Origin: Elysia chlorotica
Taxonomy: Eukaryota > Mollusca > Gastropoda > Plakobranchidae
DNA length: 64,000 bases
Assembly: GCA_003991915.1 (NCBI GenBank)
Contig: RQTK01001017.1
Coordinates: forward strand, 1 to 64,000
Direction: 5' to 3'
Part shown: one piece after another, positions 54,866 through 64,000 of the stretch
Layout: each line of letters starts with the position of its first letter
Numbering within the stretch: the stretch's first letter is position 1
Notes under the pieces: generated by a model
Told to the model about the DNA's origin: nothing
The model's input: the letters and a program-made list of their open reading frames with translations, nothing else
Database searches by the model: none
Program-made: the position numbers and the translations under genes

Positions 54866-56075
54866 GGGAGTGAGTGAGTTTGTTTTTACGTCACATCAGC
54901 ACGGTAACGGCTATATTGTGCCTATAATGTCCTAAGACAAATACTAGTAGCATCGGTGACTCCTGCATCTTTGAGTGGTAAAAGCATACAAATTGTGCAA
55001 AAAAAAGGTTGATTAAAAGCAAAGGGTATGTACAGTGGTTTAAAAGATCTATGTGTAGGATAATCATAGTTAAATTTTATTATACACATCAATGTTCTTC
55101 AGATACCCCAGAAGGTGCTCAGGACTTACATAAGTAAAACGTTCTCAAATGTTTAGAAGCATGGCACAAATTTCTTTTCCATTGAAAAAGTGGACAGTCA
55201 ACAAGAATGTGACTTATGGACAATTGAGCGTAGGGCACTGTAGAGGCTCTTCACCTCTCAGTAGGAAGGCGTGGGTAAGAGGAGTATGTCCCAGTCGCAC
55301 TGGAGCCAGTACCCCCTGGCCTCATCTTCTAGCCTGAGATACTCCTGCCCAGTGACCTAGGTGTGGTTGAACACATTTTAGTTTGTTGTTTGTCAGGTTA
55401 TTCCATGGCGCCTTCTAGTTCTCTTATAAACTTATGTATGATTGGCTTCGCATCTGATGCTGGTATCTGCACGCGAGTTGGTTGCAGTTTGAGCCCAATC
55501 TTGGTGAGCTGATCAGCCATTTCATTTCCTTCAATTCCAATATGGCTGGGGGTCCAGCTGAGAGTAATTTTCTTACGATTTTGCTGAAGTTCGTGAATTT
55601 TTCTCAATAAATTTGGATTTTTTAAGTTGGCCTCTTCAGATGCCTTCACTAGGGACAGCGAGTCAGAGAGGATAAAAAATGTCTCTTTTCTTGAGGTAGA
55701 GACAGTGTTGAGTGCCATGCACATGTGTATATTGAAGTCTGCGCTCACCCCGCAGCAGTATCTGCTGAGGATGAGTGGCACTCTGATGCAGGTCTCATCT
55801 TTAGACCCGTCAGTGAAAAGTAGATGATGGTCGGAATGATTTTCTATGATTTGTTCAAATATTTCTCTGTATAATTTTGGAGGGGTTTTGTCCTCCTGGA
55901 GAGCTGCCAGGTCCTTCTGGCGTCCAGGGAGGGATTTCTGAAAATTTGTCTTCTTCAATAGAGTAAGTATCTAAGTCAATTTCAAGTAGGAGTTCCTGAA
56001 CACAGATTTCGAAAGGGGGAATTGTGTTCGGTGAAAATTGGACGTTTTCTACATAACTTTAGTGGAAAACAGTTT
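54866..56075 (-). mobile_element. LINE copy, family A (RNase H and 3' UTR)
   Basis: The minus strand from 55958 encodes DKTPPKLYREIFEQIIENHS, LLFTDGSKDET, ETFFILSDSLSLVKA and LSWTPSHIGIEGNEMADQL, i.e. RNase H with Asp, Asp and the final Asp. The 3' UTR ends in TCACTCACTCCC. The uninterrupted 186-codon frame makes it the best kept copy of the family here, though RT is absent. Confidence 0.85.
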
Positions 56076-56097
56076 GAAAAGCAGGATTGTGATGGTA

Positions 56098-56248
56098 AGC
56101 AGTGGCGGCTCGTGTCTTAAAAGCATGTTGGGCTAAGTGGCAGTTTCGATATAAAAAAAGTATATAATTCCGCGACTTGATTACAGAACAAAAGTAAGAA
56201 TATGAGTTACACTAAAAGATTGTAATAACTTTCTGCAACAACAACACT

Positions 56249-56291
<43 letters not shown>

Positions 56292-56366
56292 TAATAATAA
56301 TAATGATAGTACATGTAATGATAATAATGATAATAATANTAATAAAATAAAAAATNAAAATATATN

Positions 56367-56420
<54 letters not shown>

Positions 56421-56640
56421 TTAATAATTATAATAATAATAATGATGATGATGACAATAATGTTCCTTACTTATTTGTTAGGGCGGTGTTGATCTTTCTG
56501 TTATTTTATATAGGAGCTCAGCTCGACGAGGCTTTAAAGTTGAAAACTTGTCGATGAGCTTTCTATTTAAATCCGGAAATTCCTGCTGCGTTGATTCTAG
56601 TAGCCAGTGCAAGTAAGTTACTAAGTAGATTCTAGATCTA
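56098..56640. repeat. (AAT)n array inside a possible hAT-like remnant
   Basis: AGTGGCGGCTCGTG at 56101 resembles 19073. 56252-56450 is an AAT array with isolated N calls at 56339, 56366 and 56376. No transposase was found. Confidence 0.45.
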
Positions 56641-57094
56641 GTTAGATCACAATGAAAAAAGCCAAATAATTACAGTACATGTATTCTTGAGCAGTATCTC
56701 ACAATACCGACAGCAACCATTACTGATAAGTGACAATGCAGTGCACAACTTCTCAATGCAACATTTGCACACCCTAAAAAGCTTTTTAAAAAAGTTTATG
56801 TGTGTGAGGGGTGGGGGTTTTAGGCTAAGAACGGTTGAAACAGAGATCCGAGGCTAGCTTACACTGTCTGGTTGGACTTTGTGTGTGTGGAACTGTGAAC
56901 TGTAGATAGACGGCAACCCAAATTTTCTGAGATGCCTGGAAATGATACTACATTGGCCAACCCTCTGTGGCTTGTCTCACTGACTCGATCTTTAGTCATA
57001 TTGTATTGCCTGTTTGTACTAATGTTAAAGTATATTTAATTCATAGCTGGTTTTTAAATTTTAGGTTAAAATAAATATAATGATTGTACAGTGG

Positions 57095-57245
57095 AATCCG
57101 CGAGAAGTCAACTCTCGCAGTCAACGCCACGTGGCGGTCCCGATTTTCCCCCCTTTGTTTAAGTAACTTTATTTCTCTTATAGTCAACGACGTCGGGCCG
57201 ATTCTCGGTTAAAGTCAACACCACGTGGCCAAAGGAAAGAGATAG
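57095..57245. repeat. MITE-like repeat with CACGTGG direct motifs
   Basis: Starts CAGTGGAATCCGCGAGAAGT, a pogo/Tigger-like end, and has two AGTCAACxCCACGTGGC motifs about 90 bp apart. Confidence 0.5.
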
Positions 57246-57689
57246 TGAGACAACGAAAAGATAAGATATAACTTTATTTGTCCTTTAAAGGCACATTTGG
57301 TGGTCCGTATATGCAACATGACAAAACAGTATGGCCACTATTATTCGCAGTAGTATTACGGATAATGTGAGCGGCTCTCTGTATTATTTGCAGTACAGGT
57401 TTGAATAGCATGTCCGTATTCGCAATCTTTTGTAAACATGTTCACCAAGTTATAAGTTTGAAATTGAATGTTTTACTGTATAACAAGTGCTTTATAATTT
57501 TTTTTAAGAGAAGAAGGATTGAAAAGGAATGAAGGATAAACATATACATGTATGTATAGAAAAAGAAAATAAAAGTAGTTTAGTGATACGTGGCTTCTCA
57601 TATATGGAGAATGTTTTGTTACTTTTAACTAGATCTATGGTAGGCATAGGCCTGTCGGCACAGTGTTACTGTTCGTGTTACATAACCCA

Positions 57690-57818
57690 GTACCGGTAGT
57701 AGTAGTAGTAGTAGTAGTAGTTGTTGGAATAGTAGCAGTAGTAGTAGTAGTAGTAATGGTGGTGATGGTGGTAGTGGTGGCAGTAGTAGTAGTAGTAGTA
57801 GTAGTCTAGTAGTAATAA

Positions 57819-57857
<39 letters not shown>

Positions 57858-57890
57858 CAGCAGCAGCAGCAGCAGTAGAAGTGGTACGTT
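57690..57890. repeat. (GTA)n/(GCA)n microsatellite
   Basis: Interrupted GTA and GCA triplets. Confidence 0.95.
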
Positions 57891-57959
57891 GTACAGTAGT
57901 AAAAAATGTCACAAAAGTAATTTATACACACGAAAAACAACAAAAAATTTGGCAATCAC

Positions 57960-59290
57960 TGATTGAGTTGAATTAAGCATTGGACATTTATTAAAGACCA
58001 GATGGTATACCAACCCTGATCTCAAAACACCTTCTTTTTAAATAGAGGGGTACCAAAGATAAATCAATGCACCTGTTCAATTTAAAATAAAAGGTTGGAT
58101 AATAATGTGATGCAAGTTGCAACCACCCCTAATGAGACTAGTCGTAATTTTGAGATATGGAAATTTTAGTATTGCAGGAATGCTCTATATTTTCCCTATG
58201 AATTGGTGAAAATATTTTGGTTTCCCAATTACTGAGAGTGTTATAACAGTTTTAAATCACTAGCACAAGGTCTGTTGTTAAGAAAAAAAATTATGTTTAT
58301 CAATTTGGGACTGTTTCTCTGGCACCTGCCGACTTCCACTCATTAGGACTGGGTACATCAATGTTCAATGTTATTTAGTGTTAAGCCGCGTCAGCTCTTG
58401 CATGGCTGAAGGCCAGCACTTTCATTCAACATAATGATCAACATTTAATTCTGATGTACCACAACACAAAGGTTACAATGCAAGTGGAATCAAAGTCTAG
58501 ATTTTTTTTCCAGAGTTGGCGTTTAAGTCTGGTTTATTTTTTCATTATTTTTTTATGTCACATCATTGGTGAATCATCTGAATGTGACAGCAGACCCCAT
58601 GATGTGCAACAGGCATGAGCCTATATTTTTATTTATATAATTTTTTTGTCACTATTGAATCAAGGCAGAGGATCCTTGGTTAGTGCTGATGTTGGACCAA
58701 CTCAACTTTTGTTCTAATCCCAGCTGGGGTGTCAATTAGAACTGCAAAAGGAAATCAATTATGCTCCTTTTTCTGCACCCTCCTATCTGTGAAACGAATG
58801 TCTGGCAATGAAAAGGTTATAAGCAAACAGTTAAAGGTGTACTATATTGTAACAATATAAAGTAATGTACAACAAGGGGACAGACAAAAACAAACACCTG
58901 ACAAAAGAGAAAAAAATGGAAAATGTAGCATGAAGTTTATAGTTCTAGAGAATAAAGAAATGAAATAGATGAATGCAGAAAAATGGTTTTAATTGTATCA
59001 ATATAATTTAATAAATTCACTACCCGGTAACATGTCAACTACTATTGATATGCCAAATTACATGTATATTCATATTTAAACAAACAAAAAGTAAACAACA
59101 GAACATCTGCTTTTGATGTGACTTGGTTGATTTAGTATCATAAGTACTACTTAACGTGGAAACACAGTGGATGTCGCACCATCTCGCCCAAGTGTCCCTT
59201 TTTTGCAGCGAGAATTTATTTCATATGAAAAGTGTTACAGTAAACAGAGTAGAAGCCTAAAAAAAGCCCGACTCTTTTGTTCCCTCGCCT
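57960..59290. other. Intergenic, no gene seen
   Basis: AT-rich. AGCCGCGTCAGCTCTTGCATGG near 58384 may be a SINE scrap. Confidence 0.4.
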
Positions 59291-59296
59291 CATGGT

Positions 59297-59327
59297 GCTA
59301 GATCTAAGCGCTGCGCTTAGATCTAGC
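59297..59327. repeat. Perfect 31-bp hairpin
   Basis: 15-bp arms GCTAGATCTAAGCGC and GCGCTTAGATCTAGC around a single T, inside a GC-richer patch. Confidence 0.9.
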
Positions 59328-59977
59328 GTCAACAGGTGCGTGGTCGCCTGAAAGTTGACCGGAAACGAAGTAGGCCCGTATTTTGAGCTGGACATAGATC
59401 TGTAACCAGTGATCGTAGCGAAAATCTGAAAACAGATTCGTAATCAGCGATCCAAAATTAACAAAGTCTACGCGTACAGATGCTGAAAAAATGCATAATA
59501 AACAATTTCATAAAAACATGTTTTTATTCGATTCAGACACCCACACATTGAAGAATGCACGGAATTTCCACCCCCGCACACTTTCCATGCCGTATCTGTG
59601 TTGTGTTTGAAGTCAATACACTTTGGATTGTAGTGCCACGTATTTTGTTAGAATCATTATTTCAAACAAATCTATTTGTCGTCTATTTTTTTTCTTTTTG
59701 AGTGCAGCCATGTTAGTATCATCCATTGAAGTATTTCTTCATTCACATCCATCTCCTATAAGTATAAACAAATAAAATGAGACGATGCTTCTACTTAGTT
59801 TTAGGCAATAATAACACACACTGTGAATTTTTCTCGTCACGTGATTTTGTCGCTCTGACGTTTGGAGGGAAGGTGCGACCATCACTCTGTTTCTACCAGC
59901 TCGCCCTTTTTTCCGCGCAGTTTTATGTCGTCGATTTGTAGGGAAGGTGCTACCTCCACTTTGTTTCCACCCTTAGC

Positions 59978-60564
59978 CTTTGTTTCCACTGAAACAGAAA
60001 CGAACCGACCCAAACCGACCCGACCCTACAAAAAACGGCAATGAAAATAGAACAGCCACAAATAACTAAGAAATCATAGAGAAGTCCGCCAAGGTGTTTC
60101 CACCAAAACGACCCGCCTCTGGCCGACTTTTATCGAGTCGGTTGGAATACGGTTTGCACCATTTTTGACGGGTCGTTTGGGTGACTCATCAGCCACAAGC
60201 CTGCCACGGGTTAAACAAATTATTTTATTTTAAGGAATTTTTCAAAACCGATTTCATATTCGTGATCAGCGCCCTCAAATTAGCAAAGTCTACGCGTAAA
60301 CAATAGGTTTTGATGAAAAATAAAGATTTTAGAATTTGTTTAAAATTAAGTTTATTTTTCTTACTGCCGGTCCCTTTTCACTTTTGCCACCACGTGGGAA
60401 AACCCAACGTGCCATTCCCCTTTGGCCTCAAATCTAGTCGATCGGGTCGGGTCGGGTCGTTTCTGGTTTGGAGTTTGGTAGGTGGAAACACAAAACGGAA
60501 ACAAACCGACAAAAACGGCCCGGGTCGGTTTGGGTCGAGTCGTTTCTGTTTTGGTGGAAACGCG
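59978..60564. repeat. Fold-back repeat with CCGACCC-rich arms
   Basis: 59978-60024 is the near reverse complement of 60521-60564 (shared core GAAACGAACCGACCCAAACC versus its complement). The interior has further GGGTCG/CGACCC blocks. Likely a MITE. No gene. Confidence 0.7.
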
Positions 60565-60599
60565 CCCTTATGCAACCTTATATTAGTAAGTAAACAAAC

Positions 60600-61430
60600 A
60601 ACCAACAAAAAGTAGACAGAACATCTGCTCCTCCTGATTATCTTAACAAAGATAGCATTAGCAATAAAAAAAAAAAATTCACACTATTTAAGTACACCTG
60701 AAACAATGATGACTTGTATCTATTTTGATTTTCTATAATTAGTACTTAACATCAGAGGTGCCTACCCCCAGAGGCAACTTGGAGGGATTTTGAAAACCAA
60801 AAAGCAGGAATTTGACTAAGAAAGAGTGATTTTTTGCACAACCCCGCACTTACAGACACATCACTTACTACATGTAACTACTACTAGTCTAGATCTAGCC
60901 TACTAGAGCCCACTAAGACTAAGTAAGAGTTGGCTAACTTAGAAATCTAGTCTAGAAACAAGGAGAAGGAATTTTTGGGTTGTATGGGTGGGTGTGTGTA
61001 AGAAAGAGAGGAAAAAATAAAAGCCATTTTGAGTGGCTATTATGTAAAATGTTTCTTCTTTCTTGTAGGCCCTATAGTTAGTGAAGGTAAAAAATACAAT
61101 AAATTAATAAATTGACAAAATTAATAAATTATCAAGATTTTGGTAACATTTTTAGTGCATTTACACTGAACAAAAGCAACATGAAAATCAAAATTACGAG
61201 AGATTATTTTTGTGTTGCTTTTTTTTTGGTAAGCCTGCTTCAATCAATCAATAGTTTTTTTGCAACTTGCAAGGTCTGGAAAAAGTAGGCTGCCAAGTAA
61301 GCTTTAACTGCTGTTTCTAAAAATCAGAACATCAGTTGCAAATGTTGCACCCATTATGGTCTTAACTTGATTTAAATAAAAATGAAGTGTGCAGGGATTT
61401 TGAGAAAATCAAATTTTGCTTTAATGATGT
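60600..61430. other. Intergenic, no gene seen
   Basis: AT-rich, with a few CTAGATCTAG words. Confidence 0.4.
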
Positions 61431-61436
61431 GTTCTC

Positions 61437-62080
61437 TATAGAGGGAGGGAGAGAATTCTCTCCCTCTCTCAGGGTTTAACGTCTCCTAGGTTCCCCTGGG
61501 GGGTCCTATACGTCGGGTTATGCGGCGTTGCGGGGAAGAAGATCAAAAGGAAAAATGACGTGTAATCCTATGCTTGATCATTCTATTACTATCGAGGCAG
61601 TCTCTCAATGTATGGGGTTCCCTAGTTTTTGGGGTTCTAAAGTGGAAAGGGGGGATTAGGCTGAGACAGACAAGACAAACCTTCCCTTCTACGCTGGGGG
61701 GACGGGCAAGGCTAGGCATTTAATTTTTTTTATGAGTGAGGCAGGAGATTGATACTATAGTTAAAACCGGGGATATTACCCTATTGGTGTTCTAATTTAG
61801 TATTGTTCCCCCATTCCCTTTTTATTTATTTTTTTATTATCCCTGCTGCTTATCCATTAATGCTACCACCCCCATCACAACCATAATATTGTCTCTATTG
61901 TTGCGACTGCTGTTTACTATTACTTTCCCCACCATCTTCATTATCACCGTTACCAGTATTATTATTACTACCACTAATACTATTATTACCATTACTACGA
62001 CTACCACCACCACTACTACTACTACTACCACCACTACTACTATTACCTTCCCTATGAGTGTGACTACCTATTTTCACTGT
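61437..62080 (+). repeat. Dispersed repeat, inverted copy of 31505-32140
   Basis: Colinear in inverse with the 31.5-kb copy for about 380 bp, up to GTTCCCCCATTCCC, then runs into a mixed ATT/ACC/ACT microsatellite (61860-62045). Confidence 0.82.
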
Positions 62081-62129
62081 TGTACTCTGATCCTCATCCG
62101 TGACAACAGGCCTTCTTTCTCTTTGTGAT

Positions 62130-63240
62130 TGTAATTTGTATTTTCAAATGTTGATCTTTGTCCACCGGTGATGATCAAGATATCGCTATCAGTAGTATCA
62201 GTAGCTGAGTAGCTATATTCCTCATTGCTTGAGTTTGGATCAAAACTTCGAATTCAGATAATTCGAACTAAAGATGAGGACATACCTGAACCACACAAGT
62301 GTTAGATATTATAATACATGTATCTTATTTAAAAAATTGCATCTATAGGCGTTTCCTATTGCTTTCTTTCTATAGTAATCTTATCCCATCCCAATTCCCT
62401 CTAAAGAATGAATTCGGCAGTCATAAGCATTGGATGCAGTTTGACAGATAGTGCTTTTGTAATACATGTACTGATTGATGGTGCCGGGTTCAAATTAAAA
62501 GAACCAGAAAGACTTTGAATTATGAGTCTCATTCAAATAGAGCGAGAAAACAACCTATTGGGTTTACAGCTCATGGTTGAACTCAACCACCGTTTTTCAG
62601 TCTCTGTGTCCCCACTTTAAATCAATTTTCATATTGAACTTATTGACCCACAAGTAACTGCATTTTCAAGATGTGGAAAAAAATGAAGAAAAAACAAACA
62701 AAAACAAAAAACCTGTTAAGTTATTTTAATGTTGAATTGGTAGACAAAAATTGATTCTTTTAAAATTTATTTAGGCAGTGTTATAAAGTTTTAAAATAAC
62801 TCCCCCCTCCCTCTCTACCTGCCATACATATATCCTGCACATAAAAAATAAAATTGAAACCTTTGTTGAGTTCATACAATTTAATTTGTTCCTCCTTATA
62901 TTAATGATCTTAACTTCATCTTTTTCCTCTCTTTAAATACTTTTAAATAATGATACACTTTTGCATTCTATTTTACAGACTATTATTTATTATTTTTATA
63001 GTTTAGGTTCCTCTACATACCCACGTATGTAGATGCAGTTGCTTAAGTCTTGATTGAGAAAATCGGATAGCTTTGACATGTGGTAAAAAGTTGTTGAGAA
63101 AGAATGCAACAAATTCTTAAAGTGAATAATGTTCAATTTTATTTTATTTATTTCTTTTTTAGTCTAGATGTGAAAAAGTATGTCACTGCAGCAACATAGG
63201 AAAAAAAAAAGGTTGAAACAAATAAGCAGCAATTCTGATT
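62130..63240. other. Intergenic, no gene seen
   Basis: AT-rich. No motif-bearing reading frame. Confidence 0.4.
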
Positions 63241-63248
63241 AAGCACAA

Positions 63249-63250
63249 CC

Positions 63251-63281
<31 letters not shown>

Positions 63282-63298
63282 AAAAAAAAAAAAAAAAA
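63249..63298. repeat. Poly(C) followed by poly(A)
   Basis: About 22 C and then about 27 A. The run lengths are unreliable in assemblies. Confidence 0.95.
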
Positions 63299-63605
63299 GT
63301 TCATAGTATAACATGAAGTACAAAATGCATAAAATACATGTATATATATATTAACACCATGAACAAGAAGTGAAAATCTTGACTGTCACAACGAACAAGT
63401 GAGCACTTTCACTGAAAGTGTGAAAATGTCTGTCTCTGATCTCTCGATTTTATTTTATATTATTTCAAGGTAGATAATGTAAATTATTTCAGATAAATTT
63501 CATCCTAGGTTTTGATTGCTTTACTTCACACATACATGTATTGACTTTCAATTAAGAATAAGAGTCAAATCCAAAGCACTGTTCATCTCGCTACCTCTCT
63601 CTGAG

Positions 63606-63680
63606 TGGTGAACTGGCGCAAGTGGTAGAGCGCTGGTCTCCCTAAGGCTGGAATGTGAAAGTGCAATCATAGTGGAGCCT
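63606..63680 (+). repeat. tRNA-like SINE head
   Basis: TGGCGCAAGTGGTAGAGCGC resembles a tRNA D-arm/A box and CTGGTCTCCCTAAGGCTGG an anticodon arm, but the B box is eroded. More likely a SINE than a working tRNA. Confidence 0.45.
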
Positions 63681-64000
63681 CAAGTCAACCCGTTCATTCA
63701 TTTATGTTCAAGATAGCGTCCTTAGTAGTTGCTCTCCCATGTTTGCGATTGATGATGCTTTATTGTCTGAAGCGAAGACAAGCATACAGAAGAACTAGGC
63801 GATATTGGGTGCACAGCTTTTTTAGGAGAAGATTTATCTTTGATATATGAAGAATGCCACCACCTTTTTGACGAAGTACAATGTACTTAGTGACACCAAG
63901 AGAGGGAGAATGAAATATCTCCTCCAACCTCAAGATCGACTTCGACCCCCTTTTGAATAAATATTGTTGCTTTTGTCATACAGCGCTTCACGTTTTTAAC

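Noticed and set aside
63606..63680. Functional tRNA gene
   Set aside because: The T-arm and B box are not intact, so a SINE head is likelier.

Overview
The window is nuclear DNA from an animal. It is AT-rich, its genes are split by GT-AG introns of up to about 8 kb, and it is crowded with LINEs, tRNA-derived SINEs, MITEs, microsatellites and two assembly gaps. The repeat mix (RNase H-bearing LINEs with a GTGAGTGAG-type end, SINEs sharing that end, frequent CTAGATCTAGA and ACATGTA words) suggests a lophotrochozoan, most likely a mollusc. That is an inference: no marker gene fixes the species.

Two real host genes can be assembled exon by exon, and every splice phase matches. On the minus strand (30212 to 4622) six exons encode a 539-residue GIN1-like protein, a host gene descended from a transposon or retrotransposon integrase. 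It keeps the H2C2 zinc finger and the integrase fold signatures, but the positions matching the catalytic Asp/Asp/Glu hold Gln, Glu and no acidic residue, so it looks catalytically dead. On the plus strand (36474 to 54727) nine exons encode a 525-residue TPR-like plus JmjC (cupin-type Fe(II)/2-oxoglutarate oxygenase) protein with His385, Asp387 and His466 as metal ligands. Its second intron appears to be of the rare GC-AG type. The genes are divergent, with 6.3 kb between their start codons.

Layout: 330-4514 holds a young LTR retrotransposon with apparently identical 334-bp LTRs and a 5-bp target duplication, about 110 bp past the GIN1-like stop codon. 4.6-30.2 kb is the GIN1-like gene, with introns full of LINE pieces (nearly all on the minus strand), a LINE insertion with a perfect 31-bp target duplication, a SINE with an 11-bp duplication, and microsatellites. 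30.5-36.3 kb is intergenic repeat debris. 36.5-54.7 kb is the JmjC gene, whose introns hold a gag remnant, a fold-back mariner, a GC-rich palindromic MITE, the larger assembly gap, a piggyBac remnant, RTE LINE fragments and (ACT)n arrays. 54.9-64 kb contains a further LINE copy, microsatellites, fold-back repeats and no gene that I can recognise.

The two host genes have no evident joint pathway. Their shared upstream region could hold both promoters, but no promoter element was identified.
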